From Ophiostoma sp. CBS 140.51 (taxonomy: Eukaryota > Ascomycota > Sordariomycetes > Ophiostomatales > Ophiostomataceae), in the NCBI GenBank assembly GCA_029298735.1, contig JANSLP010000022.1:124001-188000 (forward strand): a stretch of DNA of 64,000 nucleotides, written 5' to 3'. The notes under the pieces were generated by a model, which saw only the letters and a program-made list of their open reading frames with translations, made no database searches and was not told the DNA's origin. Every line of letters starts with the position of its first letter. Position 1 is the stretch's first letter. Below, piece after piece: positions 11,693 to 23,542 of this stretch. Both the position numbers and the translations under genes were made by a program.

Positions 11693-14600
11693 TCAGATCT
11701 GCAGGATCCGGCGGCGGGGGTCCTGCTCGGCGGCCGCCTTCACGGGCAGCGGCGGCAGGGCACACGTCGGCGGCGGTGCAGGAGGAGGACCGTCGGCCAG
11801 CTGTGGCATGCTGCGGCGGTACAGGACAGACTTGGAGGATGTGGAGCTGGAGCGGGCACGCGCATGCATGACCGGTGGCGGCGGGCCGTTGGAGGGCGGC
11901 ACATTCGACATGTTGGCGTGCGAGGTTGTCGTCAGGGTCGACAGCGGCTCCGGCTTGATCGAAGTGCGGCCACGGCCGGTATCGACACTGCCACCAGCAC
12001 GAGACATGGCAGTCGCGTGGTAGAGGGAGAGCGGGCGCGACGATGTCAGGCCACCACCCGTGCCAGCGCTGGGCTGGACAAACATGCTTGCACGCTTGTA
12101 CTCGGCCGTCCGACGGGGCGCAAAACTGCTGTTGCCGTTACTGTTGCTGTGCGAAGTTGTCGGCGGCGTGGGCGAGCCACTGTGCAGGTGCGTCAGAGAG
12201 TCGGTCCGCGACTGCGGCTGTCCACGCGACTGCGGCCGCGAAGGGGGCTGAGGCAGGGGCTGTGACGGCGGAGGTGCCAGCGGCGGCGGCATCATTGGTG
12301 CCATCGTTGGTGCCATCGTTGGTGCCATAGTTTGAGCCGGGACTGTTGGCGGCTGCTTCAAGCTGTCTCTCGGATCATCCTCGGGCAGCTTGGGCGAGAG
12401 GGCGTTGTACTTGGACATGGGGATAATCATCGACGCCCGCTGGGGCACGACAATGGTCCGTGTCTCAATGCGCTCAGACGCTGTATCCGAGACCGAGCGC
12501 AGAGCCAATAGGCTAGAGTGTCTGCGAGGACTATTGCGAACAGGAATCTCGGACGCCGTGTGGCTGCTCTTGTCGCTGCCCCTACTGCCAGGCTTGGCGT
12601 TCTGAGTAAGCGACGAGTAAGATCCACTGCGACGCCGGGATGCCGGGCGGGTAGGTGAAGGAGGCGCCGTTGTTGCGGCCGGCTCGGGGCTTCTCCAGGC
12701 ATTGAAGAGGGCCGGCGTATCGGGCACATCGGAGCCGTAACCCGGGCTGCTCAGGTTGTTGTCATCAATAGAGGCATTGGGAACAACGACCTCGTTTGAA
12801 AGTGGCGGTGATGTGGCGTTCGGCGAAGCGTGGTCGGTGACAATCGACAACGGGCGTGAGAAGGCCAGCGACGGCGGGGGTAACCGCCGTCTGCTTGTTC
12901 TGGTGCTGGGAGGCCCAAAGGCTGATTGTTGTGGCCGAGGAGCTTCGCGAGGTGGCTGCGGGAAGGCAGAGTATGTTGCAGCCAGTGCAGGACCGCGGGC
13001 AGGAGGGAGAGGAAGGTCCTGGGGTGGTGCCATGACAGGTGCCGCCTGGGCTTTCATGGCAGCAGAGTAACGCTTTGATGCCGAGTGTGGCACGCTAAAG
13101 TTGGGGATGGTCGGCGCGGCGTCAAAGAGGTTGTAGTTCGTCTCACGTCGCAAAGGAACGGGTGGCGGAAGAGGTTTTGACATGGAGAAGGCTGAAGTCG
13201 GCAGACGGGGTAGTGCCTCTGTCGGCGGTGGTTGTTGTGGCGGTGGCAGCTGCGTTGGGAGCATATAGATCTCTGCGACACGTTGGCTCGAGGCCAGGAT
13301 TTGCATCGACTGTCTGCGCTCAAGGATCGCTGCCGCGTTGGGTCTAAGGCGAGCTTCAGGCCGGGGCTCTGGACGGGCCTCTGGGCTCTCGGCGGGTTGT
13401 AGAGGTGGAGGTGGTGGAGGAGGGGTGGTGGTGATGGTCGCTGTCGTGATGTGTTGCTCGTCCAGCTGGTTGTTGCTAGTGGTGTGGTTGCTGGTGAAGC
13501 TGTTACGGACAGGCGAACATGGCGGTGACGAGCTGTCGGACGTCACGATCGTGCGCTGGCCAGACGAGATGTAAGAAAAGCGGTTGCCGGCGCTATCGCG
13601 CAGGTTCTCGAGCTGGCGTCCGTCTTGTGAGTAGATACTGTTGGTCGTCGACATGTCGTCGCTCAGGGGGTCGCGGTCGTGGAACGACATGGTCGCTGCC
13701 GGCGAGGGCGCGTCGAGGTGTTGGCTGTCTCTTGGTGACCGGCGGGGGATATGTGCCACGTCGCTTGGGCTGAGGATCCGTGAGAAGCGCTCTGGGTCGC
13801 GCACGACCAGTGTCCGGGGGTTGACCTGGAACCGCGGGTCAATGGCGCCGTTCTCGACCTTGGGCTTGCCCGTCTCAGACAGGTGCTTCTTGCCGCCGAG
13901 CTGCTCAATCTCACGGCGGAGGATGGTGATCCAGCTCTCCATCTCCTCGGCGCCTTCAAAGACCATCAGGAACGTGGAGGCATGCCGACGCTCGCTGCCA
14001 CGGAAAGGAAGACGAGAGAACAGAGAACGGGAGTCATTTGTCTGTGCACCATCGGCGTCCATGGACGAGCTGACACGCAGGACCCAGTGGCGGCCCGGGA
14101 TCAGATCGCTTGCGAACGCGGCCGAGTCACGGCTGATGGGCAGAATTTTCTCGGGCAGACGGTCAAAGGAGCCCTCGGCCGAGTACTGTAGCAAGTAGCC
14201 AGAGGTGACGAGCACATAGATCTTGCTCACCCAGTCGAGCTTCATCGATGAGCCAGAGGTGTTGCGACGGTGCCGTCTCTTTGGCTTGTCGGCGGCCTTC
14301 TCAGCGGCGTCTTCCGGCGAGTCACCCTCACGAGCAGCGGCATCGGCACCACCCACGCTGCCCTGCAGGCGCATGAGTACCTCGATAGACGTCGTACATA
14401 TTGGCAATTGGGCATGCTTGATGGCTTGAGGGTAGGCCTGGAACAATGGCGGCGGATCCCATGTGGCGAGCGAGCCCCGGACGGCACGTGTTGGCGGTGT
14501 TTGTGTCCGGCTGCGCACCGGCACGACGGGCTTCTTGGCCTTGGTAGTGCTTGGTGTTCCCAATAACGGCAGTGCCGACTCGACAGGCTGTGTGATGGGG

Positions 14601-15130
14601 GGCTGCGGGATGTGGAGAGAAGTGGTGGACGCAGAATGGTCTGGTGTCGGCGCAACGGGAAGCTCTGTCCTTGGTTCCGGTTCCTGTGGCACGGCTGACA
14701 GTGACGACGGTGCTGATGCCGGTGATGCTGCTGCCGGCGACGAGCTCAAGTTCTTTGCCAGCGCCGAGTCGGACCGAGGCGTTGTGTGGAAATAAGGCCA
14801 GCCGCTAAAGTCGACGATGGAGGCGCGCACGTCCTTGCCCTGGCCGGTGGACTTATTTTTTGAAAAGAGACCGCGCAGGCCCAAGCGCGACTCTCTGCGG
14901 GCGAGCTTCTCAGGGTCGGCGGCGCAAAGTCCCCCTTCACGCGGCCCGTTGCGCAGTGGCACTCTGGGCCCGTCGGCGCCGTTGTTGTCGTGGAGGACAT
15001 CTGGAGGCCGCATGCGGCATGTATGGCTGGACTGTTTTTGCAGAGCATCGAGTGTTGTCACGGTAGACACATTGGATAATGAGACCTCGTCCGCGCCCGC
15101 GGCGTCTGCAGCTGCAGCCGCCTCAGACAT
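11693..15130 (-). CDS. PH-domain protein, largely disordered
   Basis: The 1145-aa product has one clear domain, a pleckstrin-homology fold at about residues 245-412. It begins at LPICTTSIEVLMRLQ, has a strand-rich core (SKIYVLVTSGYLLQYSAEG) and ends in the C-terminal helix with the invariant Trp (EEMESWITILRREIEQLG). A disordered insert (about 265-290) splits the first strands. The rest is Ser/Pro/Arg-rich and probably unstructured, with proline runs such as TPPPPPPPLQP that could bind SH3 or WW domains. This suggests a membrane-associated scaffold at the cell cortex, which is inference from domain content. 15130 is the first true ATG of the open frame. A 12-bp tandem repeat codes for repeated MAPT units near residues 935-946. 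No enzyme domain is seen. Confidence 0.85.
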   Translation of the reverse strand: MSEAAAAADAAGADEVSLSNVSTVTTLDALQKQSSHTCRMRPPDVLHDNNGADGPRVPLRNGPREGGLCAADPEKLARRESRLGLRGLFSKNKSTGQGKDVRASIVDFSGWPYFHTTPRSDSALAKNLSSSPAAASPASAPSSLSAVPQEPEPRTELPVAPTPDHSASTTSLHIPQPPITQPVESALPLLGTPSTTKAKKPVVPVRSRTQTPPTRAVRGSLATWDPPPLFQAYPQAIKHAQLPICTTSIEVLMRLQGSVGGADAAAREGDSPEDAAEKAADKPKRRHRRNTSGSSMKLDWVSKIYVLVTSGYLLQYSAEGSFDRLPEKILPISRDSAAFASDLIPGRHWVLRVSSSMDADGAQTNDSRSLFSRLPFRGSERRHASTFLMVFEGAEEMESWITILRREIEQLGGKKHLSETGKPKVENGAIDPRFQVNPRTLVVRDPERFSRILSPSDVAHIPRRSPRDSQHLDAPSPAATMSFHDRDPLSDDMSTTNSIYSQDGRQLENLRDSAGNRFSYISSGQRTIVTSDSSSPPCSPVRNSFTSNHTTSNNQLDEQHITTATITTTPPPPPPPLQPAESPEARPEPRPEARLRPNAAAILERRQSMQILASSQRVAEIYMLPTQLPPPQQPPPTEALPRLPTSAFSMSKPLPPPVPLRRETNYNLFDAAPTIPNFSVPHSASKRYSAAMKAQAAPVMAPPQDLPLPPARGPALAATYSAFPQPPREAPRPQQSAFGPPSTRTSRRRLPPPSLAFSRPLSIVTDHASPNATSPPLSNEVVVPNASIDDNNLSSPGYGSDVPDTPALFNAWRSPEPAATTAPPSPTRPASRRRSGSYSSLTQNAKPGSRGSDKSSHTASEIPVRNSPRRHSSLLALRSVSDTASERIETRTIVVPQRASMIIPMSKYNALSPKLPEDDPRDSLKQPPTVPAQTMAPTMAPTMAPMMPPPLAPPPSQPLPQPPSRPQSRGQPQSRTDSLTHLHSGSPTPPTTSHSNSNGNSSFAPRRTAEYKRASMFVQPSAGTGGGLTSSRPLSLYHATAMSRAGGSVDTGRGRTSIKPEPLSTLTTTSHANMSNVPPSNGPPPPVMHARARSSSTSSKSVLYRRSMPQLADGPPPAPPPTCALPPLPVKAAAEQDPRRRILQI
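12291..12326. repeat. In-frame 12-bp tandem repeat, three copies
   Basis: Three copies of ATCRTTGGTGCC lie in the PH-domain gene and encode repeated Met-Ala-Pro-Thr/Met units on the minus strand. The period is a multiple of three, so copy-number change would keep the frame. Confidence 0.85.
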
Positions 15131-18100
15131 GGCGTAACCGAGGAGGTTGCTGTGTCGCCGTCGTGGTCTCCGTGAGAGTCGAGGTGGAGGCGATGCCCTC
15201 GATATCTTCTGTGGCGTGGTCCCCCTTTTCTGTTGTCCTGTTGTGGTGACAGTTTGTGGTGTGTTTAAGTTGTTGTTTCGTTTTTCGAAGAGGTGGTGTG
15301 AGGTGGTCGTGATTTGTTTACTCGAGTGTCGTCGTTCCAGCCAGTCGTGTAAGCCAGAAGTTCCAGATTCCAGAGATGTGTATAAAGACCACAGCGCCGA
15401 GTACAAGTAAAATATAAACAGACAAAAAGACAATAACCAAAATCAAAAATCAAAACCAAACGTGGAGTGTGAGATCCAGAAAAAAAGTAAAAGGTGATAG
15501 AATGACAAAACGCAAAGACCCAGGAAGAATTGCTGCAAGAAAGGGCCTCGACGGTAGTTTTTCCCAGGAAATCCCCAGCATGGGGGTTGCAAGCGTTGTG
15601 GAAGGGGGTCCCGTCAATGTGTTGTCCACACTCCTCCTCACAAGCACAAGAGTCCACACTCCCAGAGTCCACACAGTTTGCAGGAGTTTGCAGTCGCAAA
15701 ACGCAAAAACACGCAGGGGACAGGGGATCGTCTCTCTTGTTCCCTCTTCTGTTCGTTTTTCCCTTTGTTCTTTTCTTTTCGACCCCCTGTGTTTCTTTTT
15801 TGGTCGACAGCCGGCAGTGTAGGCTAGGCTCGCCGGTCTCTAGTCTCCTCGGCTGTCAAGCCTTCTTTTTGTGAGCTGTGGTGGTCTTTGCTTCTCTTTT
15901 TTTCCGTGGTCTTTTGCTGGTCCTTGCTGGTCCTTTCTTGTGTCTCCTCTTCTTTCCTCTTCTTTCTCGGTCTTTTCCCTCTTCTGTGTCTCTCGAATGT
16001 CTCGTCCGTCCTGTGCTTTGCGCTTTTTGCACGCTATCGAGTGGGCTGGTGTGGACTAGACCAGGGGTCAAGCGTGGGCAGGACGGCGTAGCGCTCCCAG
16101 CGTGGCCGAGGGCTCGCGCGCGGCGTGGTGTTAGCGTGGGCGTAGTGTGCTAGGTAGTGCTCCGTAGTGTGCTGACAACCCAAGAAGAACCCAGAAATGT
16201 CCCCTCAGATCCCAGAGGTCCAAGAGGTCGGGGGGCATATCCGTGCCCCGGCGGGCAGGGAAAGGGGAAGCAGGTGGGTGTGCTGGGACTCTTTTTCTTC
16301 TTCTCGAGGACTCAGAAGACTCTCGAGGTCTGGCCGAGGGCAAAACAGCAGTTTGACCATGGGCTGGGCCCACGCGCTAGGACACTTGTAACGGTGGCGG
16401 ACAGCGGAAATGAGGAGACAGGGGTGCACGGTGGGGATGCAGGAACGACGAGTTATCGTTTTTTCTTTTCTTTTTCCTCGTTACTTCGGGTGTGGGAGCC
16501 ACTGTAGGTGGGTGCCGTGGCTGGACGTTCGCGGTGTGAAGTTGGTTTGTTCAGAAATGTTTTTGAGGAGTGAGGTTATTGTTGGAAAGTGTTGCCGCTG
16601 GGAGATGCTGGGAGATGCTGGGAACATTTGCACGTGTCAGGGCTGGGGATATCAAGTAACAGGCAGGCGCAACCCAAGGCAGACAGGGGCATGCAAAAAC
16701 GGAGGCCACCAAACGGAAGGTAACGTCCCAGACAGAACAAAGATGATGTCAGTTGTGTTTCTGGTGTTCCTGGTGTTTCTCCTTGTCGCTGTCTGTCGCG
16801 TCGCGGCGGGGTGGCAGGCGCGACAGAGGGGGGCAGAGGGGACGAGCGTCTGTTGCGTGAAGTGTAAAGTGGTCTGGCCGTGGTTCGAGAGCAAGGACCC
16901 TATGAGGCAGGAGCGCGAGGCAGGGAAAGAGCGTCACGAAGCACGGCAAGAGCGGACAAGGCAAGCACGCGGGGATATATACAAGTACAAGGGTTGGCAA
17001 AGCAAGACAACGACACGGGCAGTCGCAACGGGCAGTTAAAGAACAGTTACGACGAGGGCAGCGCCTTCACTCGATGATGAAAAATGACCGGCCGTTGCGG
17101 GAACTTGCATGCACAACGGAAAGACCAAAACAAAGTGGCTCTTTCCTTGTATGGTGTAAGAGACACAAAGGGGGCGAAAAGAGCAGAAAAGGGAAAGACC
17201 ATGTCTCAAAGTCTCAAAATAGAGGCAAGAGGCGGCGCAGGACTGTTGAGCAGGGCAGGTGCAGTGCAAGCGCAGACAACGTGCAGCAGCGCCCGTTATT
17301 CATCCCGTCTGGCTTGCATATGATATGACGCTCCGAAGACAAGCGCAGCACAGGGAGAACAAGGAGACAAGTGCTCAGTGCATCGCAGACACGAACGACA
17401 AGGTGTGCACGCGAGTCCTGCAGACATATGCGAACCAGTCAATCGTGCGCGGCAGATAATCGTCCGTTGAAAAGGGGAGCATCGAATCAAAACAAAGAAC
17501 GAGACGTTAAATGTCAACCAAAGTCAACAAAAGTCAGCCACATTGACGATAACACCATCAACAAACAGCAATGACAGCAATAGCCCGGATCTAAGGCATA
17601 GCAATGTCGCATGCATACGAGCGGCAGGCGTCGGCAGGCGGCGTACTTTCGTCAATGGCATGGATGGCTGGCATTTCGACGGCAGCAAAGAGCTGAAAAA
17701 GGAAGAGAAACCAAGAAGAGGATCAATTAAAAGGCAAGACATCCAACGGGAAATACTCGACCTTGCACTCGAATTACCAGGCCGCTGCCTCAATGAGGAA
17801 TGCCGGGGCACGCGAGACGACACGAGAAAGGCCCACTGGCAGACGGACGGTCTGGATGGGCGATTATCAGCGGAGGTTGTGAGACATACACTGGACACTG
17901 CTTGACACTGGTGGCTGGCATTTGACAGTGACAGCTGCACCTGCAGCTGCAGACGACTGGTGGCGAGTTTCTCTCTTTCTCAGTTTGCCCGGCCTCGATT
18001 CCAAAGCCAATCAGTGGTTGAAATCGACTCGACTTGCACGACAAACTGTTCAATGTCGGCGTCAAGTCGTTGTGGGATGGAACACAGAGACACGGGATTC

Positions 18101-21100
18101 TGTCACAGGAACAGGAGCAGCCGTCTCCGTGTTCGCTGTGTCGACGACATTGCAGGCCCTGGTTGGCTGTCAACGGCCGTTGTGCATCCATTGTGTGACA
18201 GAATATACGACGTCAATACCAGTCCGCCGTACGACACACAAGCATCTGCATCTTGCACCGCAAGGCGACCCTCCGCTGCAGGTCCCATGGCATTGCGATT
18301 TCAACCGACATGCAGGGCTGTCACTCACAACTCATCTCAGCAATATCAGATATTGTTGCACGGCTCGGGGCATCTCTTACCTGGCGACGGGCAAACGGTC
18401 AACAGTCAGGCTCGTTTGTCATGCCCGTGCTGTGGGATATAGATTGCCTCGTATATATCACGACATGCACCAACAGCCAATTTCGCAGTCCCCAACAGTG
18501 ATAGCCATAGCATCCTGTCAATATAGCCCGCAGCGCCACTTTTTACGCCGTTGCGCCGTTGCTCCGGGATAGACAAGGCCACCAGGGCGACAAATTGGGA
18601 ATCCCAATCGCATTCTCAAAGCCCATCGTATCGCAGGCGCCAACGAGAAGAAAGAAGAACGGGGACAATAACCCAGTGCATATGTCCACCACATAATGCC
18701 CCGGGAGTCTCGCCGGAGAAAATGTGAGTTTTTCTCTGTGAAAGTCTTCGAAAGACGCGATGCGACCCAGTTAATCGTTACCTCTGTCAGAACCGTTGGA
18801 TTATGAAGACGTCCAACGTGCACTCGTCCTCTCTCCACTTCGAACCTCGAGCCCCCTGCCGTCATCGCCTTGTTCGGACGATTTGATGTCCATCACTATT
18901 CACGCCTTGATAGCTGCCACATCTCATTTTGAAAACTCTGTTCACAGGATCAGTCCGAGCAATCCTAACAGCCTTTGATCCATTTGTTTTTATTTTCGGA
19001 TGCATCCTCCAGTTCATTTCTCGAAGAACTGAATCGCCAGCATATTCCCTCGAATGCACTTCTCGTGAGCAAGTTTGTACTTTTGTCAGACGAATTCGTT
19101 CTTGACGTCGATTCCTCCTGTCATCCATCTGTCCCCGTCGCCAGGCTGACTTGCCCCGTTTTCTTTCTTCCTCTTCTCCTGCCTCCAAAGTCCCCTGTAT
19201 CCTTGTCGTTTTCCCCGTTCTTCTCCGTTCTTTACACTTGGACATACTATGTACCGCCCGCCCGCCCCATTGCCGAGAGAACAAGGCCAGGGTCCCACAA
19301 AAAGTCTGTTCCCACTGATGTGCGTGTTTTCTGTCCCAAAACGTGCAGATTGTGAAACAGAAAAGACAAAAAAAAAAGTCGAGAAGGAAGAAAGCAGGAG
19401 GCAGGAGGCAACAGGAGGCAGGCAGGCGAAAAAGAGGATGAAGAAAGAAGTAACCGGAGAAAAAAAGAACAGAAAAGGCTCACAAAAGTACATCGTCGAA
19501 GGAAGTTAATTTCGTTTTCCATCTGCTGCAGGATTGTTGCTGACTGCATCCAGAAAGCCCCAAAAAGCCCCCAATAGCGGTATTTATTTCGTATATTTCG
19601 TGATGCGTAAAGTTTCTTCCGTCTATTTCGAGACATGCAGAAAGAAGCCTTACAGAGTAATCTATTCATATCAACATGTTGAAAAAATGTGAAGGATGAG
19701 TGTTGACTCTCTCATCCGAATAGAGTTGATATTCACCCCATTCTTCAGACGTTGCATTTCACTTTCCAGGTTGAGAGGTTGAGAGAAACCCAATTTGATG
19801 CTTTTAAATTTCTGCGAATTGCAAACCGTCTCTCTCGTCTAACAGCGCGAGCCGAATTTCCTCCTCTCTCTGTAAAGTCTGTGGACAGTGTGGTTATTTG
19901 ATTACCCCTGTCCGAATGTCGAGGTTTTGTTCAAAGTTGGTTGGCCGCACAGACACCAGTCCGCAAAAAGGCACACATTGCAACGTATTTCGTTATTTCG
20001 TGTTCCTTTCTCTCTATCTCCCCTACTGAAATAGATTTCCTGTTCTCATTGCGACTGTGACCGTTTCCCTTCTGTTATCCTTTGAGTATCTTCTGCAGCG
20101 CATCTCATCACATATTCTGTCTGTTCAAACTAAAGGCCGTGCTCATAGGTAGGCGATTAACGGGTCTCTTCTCCCTTGGCTTTCAAGATCTTGCCATTCA
20201 CATCTTCCAACGGTCAATGTACCTAAAAATAAAGAGGCGCAATACCCTGATACCCTGAAGAAAAGGTCACAAGACGGCCCAGAAGGACCCCAAGCCCAGA
20301 AGGCGGCGCTTAAAAGTGTTCCTTTTTCACTGACTGTTTTCACCAACGTCCGGCGTAGATACTCCTTGATACAGGGCAGAGTTTGTGTTTCGATTTTCCC
20401 CTCCATCAGCAAACAAAAACGGGCGATCCTGTGATCATAGTCATGGGTGGTTCTGGTAGGCGTTTCAAGCGAGTGCGTGATAGAACGTCGTACTCAGTAG
20501 AGACAGTGAGAGAGGGGAAGACGGAACGGTTCATACGTCGTAAAGGGGCCTATCCTTTCAAAGGAAGAGAGTTCAAGAGAGGTGCTAGAGGCGCTTTGCC
20601 ATCATCGCCTGCGGCAAAGATGTCGACCATGCTTTCAATGATCATCCAGGTTTTTTTCGTTTCCATGTCTGCTTTCTGCTCAGACCTCTCTCCCATCTAT
20701 TTCGTGCAGAGAGAGTACAGGTTATTGTACCGTCTTTTACATTTTCCCGGGTTGACAGCCCTTTCGGTTTGGTCTTTGGATATCTTTTGGTCGCATTGCA
20801 TCGTGGCTCGGTAAGGTTCTAGGAGAGTGAAAAGAGGCCCCTGCTCACGGCTCACCCTTGCCCCCTCATCTATCCCGCTTCGGAGGGGTTGTTGTGAATG
20901 GGAAAGAGGGGAAGAGACGCGCTTACTTCGTCTTCGACGCGTCGAGTCGTGTTGTTTTGCCGTCTGCGTGTTGTGTTGATGTCGATGTTGAGGTTGGGGA
21001 CGGAGGACGTAATAAATATGTAAACTTGTGCAATATATTGGTGCTCTATGGACAACGAGAAAGAGGGAACGCCCAGAAAACGCCAGTGCTATGTGTATTT

Positions 21101-21311
21101 GCACGGTGAGAGAATAAGAAACGAAACAAATAGAAAAACAATACAAAACGGTACGGGCTGAGTACAGTCGGCGCTCTCGACGATGACTAGGTATCACAAC
21201 AGATTGAAAAGGGCACACGCCGTAGAAGAAGATGAACAATCGCAAAAGTAGATAAGAAAAACCCAGGTTCCAAAATCAAAACAAAAAAGACATCCCCATC
21301 CTCGCTTTTCT
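15131..21311. other. Large gene-free block (6.2 kb)
   Basis: This block lies between the start of the PH-domain gene and the end of the TMEM184-family gene, both on the minus strand. The 15131-16150 part is pyrimidine-rich on the plus strand and looks like leader and promoter. Open frames up to about 210 codons exist (for example 16410-17039 and 17922-18572, +), but none shows a domain, codon bias or conserved motif. A purine-rich minisatellite occurs near 19396-19428. No tRNA, 5S rRNA or transposon protein was recognised. A non-coding RNA or long 5' UTR is possible but cannot be shown from sequence. Confidence 0.45.
19396..19428. repeat. AGGAGGC-type minisatellite
   Basis: Short imperfect tandem copies of GCAGGAG / GGCAGGA sit in a purine-rich strand run of the gene-free block. 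Confidence 0.5.
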
Positions 21312-23542
21312 TTACTGCTCCGACTGTCCACCGCCCCAGACGTTCCGGAACTCGTCACCTTCCAGATTGTACGTCGGTGTCGTCGTCGTCTCGGCCTCTT
21401 CGTCCTCATTCCGGCGCCACAGCCGCAAAGACTCATTGTCGTCACTCGCGGGGCTCTGGTCGTAACCTTGGCCCCGGCTGTCAACCAGCGTGCCGTCCTC
21501 CTTTTGCAGCAATGGTGCCACGGTGGCAGCTGTGCTATCTTCCGTCTTGGGCTTCGCCTGGGCATCCGGGCTGGCCTTGCCGCTCTTGGAGCTCGTCGAC
21601 GACTTTTTTGTTGGCTTGTTGCTTTGCTTTGTGGAGGATGCAGTGGAGGACTGTGCTGGCTCTGGCTGAGCAGCCGACTGCTGCTTATGCTTGCCCTTGC
21701 CCTTCTTCTTCTTGGAAACGATGACAGCCTCCGGTGCGCCCTGGGTCACGTCTGTCGATCTACTGCCGTTGTCGCGGCCAGACTCGCCGCCACTGCCACT
21801 GCCACCACCGTTACTTTCGCCTAGTTGCTTGCCACGGCCGAGGGCAGGTGTAGCTGGTGACACGGGTGAGTAGTAACCGGGCACCGGGTGGTACGCACCG
21901 CCCAGGGAGGTGGAATGCCACCGGGCAGCGCGGGAGGGCACGTTGGCGGGGACAACAGGGTAGTTCCAGTCGCCGTACTCGAGCTTGCGGGCTTTTGTGT
22001 AGAGCTCCTCCATATCCTCGTCGAGCGTCAGCTCGCCAAAGTCGGCCGCACTCTGCGAACGAGAGTTGCTCCGGCTCGGGCCAGCACTGCCATTTCCGCC
22101 GCCGCCGCCACCGTTACTACTGTTCCCGTTGTTGCCGCCCAGCAGCGGGGTGTACGGGTCCGCGTCGTTGGCATTGATCTTGTCCGGGCTGGGGATCCAG
22201 TACTTGCCCTTGCCGCCCCGCTCGTAACGCATACCGGCCTTGAGGCGGGCAACGCGCGAGCGCGAGTCGGCGTGAGCCATGATCTTGTCGTTAGAGTCAA
22301 AGTCACGGTAGGCATAGTTGTCGCCGCGGAAGGTGAGTTTCGAATCCTCAATGAGGTCGCGGATACCAAAGGCATCACGGATGGCATACTTGACGGGCAT
22401 GCGGGCGGCCGACACGGTATCATCGGCATAGTCTTGCCACGAGAAGGCGTACCAGTGGGCCATGGCGAACCCGGGCATCTCGATGCAGATTAAAGCGTCC
22501 TGAATGGCAGCGGCCAAGTTGTCTGGAGTATATCCCTCGACGTTGTCTGGCAGGGCGCCAAGGAACACGAGAATCGAGAGCAAGAAGCCCTGCCAGTACG
22601 AGGCAAAGATGATTAGTTTGACGCACAAGAACTTGGGCACGGGCCGGAAGGGCGTCAGGTCCTTGTGCATGCAGACCCAGAACAGACCAAGGGAGTACAG
22701 GCTGATGGTGACGCTCAAATTGTAGACGATGCCGCTCCAAAAGTAGCCCGACTTGAGACCAATGTAGCCCTCCTGGTAGGTGCCGGTGGCCTTCATGACA
22801 ATGGCGGCAATGCCCAGAACAGGCTTGAGCCAGGCATACTGCAGAATGCCGCGCTTGATGGCAAGGAAGGAGTGAGGGTCGGAGATGTCGACGGGCGGGA
22901 GGACGTGGTTCATCGGCCAGAGATGGGAGACGGGCTCGCGGCCGTGGGTCATGATGATGAGGGAGCGCTCGCCGCCCAGGTAGTTGATAAGGAGCTGGAA
23001 GAATGTGTAGATTGTGAAGGCCTATGTTGTTAGTCAGATGTAAGGATATATCGTCTGTGGTAGATTGTCGGGCGCACCTCGTAGATATCACGGATGGGGT
23101 CGAGAAATTGGGCGGCGGTGGTCGAGATCATGCTCGCAAAGGACGATATAGAGTAGATAGGGACCCTGTACACGCAAGTTAGTCTAAACAATGAAAGGTA
23201 ATCTAGGAGGATGGTATTGTTCTTTCGTACATCAGAAGAATGCGCACAACGTAGCGTTGCAGGAGTGGTTTGCGGTAGTTTTTCCTATGGGTGTTAGAAG
23301 CTAAGCAAGTTGATATGGTAGACGACGACAGTGTATTTGCTTACAGCTGAAGCCAGATGGACCTTCAGGAAGAGGAGAGTGGTTAGCATACAGTCAAGAA
23401 CTTGTATCCCGATATCGCGATATCAAACATCAAAAGCTCCTCCAAAAAAAACATACACGATCGACATCAGCGTCGCGGCCAGCGATGCGGCGCCGGCCAC
23501 AATGACCGTGGCCTCGGTCAACTTCTGGCCTGTTCCTCCCAT
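21312..23542 (-). CDS. TMEM184 / organic solute transporter Ost-alpha family (DUF300) protein
   Basis: This is a multi-pass membrane protein of the Ost-alpha/TMEM184 family; fungal members are poorly characterised and some are vacuolar. The model has five exons: 23457-23542, 23345-23362, 23231-23284, 23078-23165 and 21312-23021, giving 651 aa. The joins restore the family start: SIWLQLKNYRKPLLQR, then YVVRILLMVPIYSISSF, then DPIRDIYEAFTIYTFFQLL. Conserved segments include NYLGGERSLI, VKLIIFASYWQGFLLS and EMPGFAMAHWYAFSW. About seven membrane segments fill residues 1-270. The tail is long, soluble and low in complexity (Ser/Gly/Lys-rich), with an LPDKIN-like cytosolic region before it. Exon 2 is only 18 nt. 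Introns are 56-94 nt, and intron 1 has a GCTAAC branch site. The start was chosen because it is the only ATG giving a hydrophobic first segment in frame. Confidence 0.9.

Noticed and set aside
16875..16900. tRNA B box (GGTTCGAGAGC)
   Set aside because: The last bases do not fit GGTTCGANNCC and no A box or acceptor stem could be paired nearby.
17922..18572. 216-codon open frame in the large gene-free block
   Set aside because: It opens with TTG, has no recognisable motif, and overlaps other frames of similar length on both strands.
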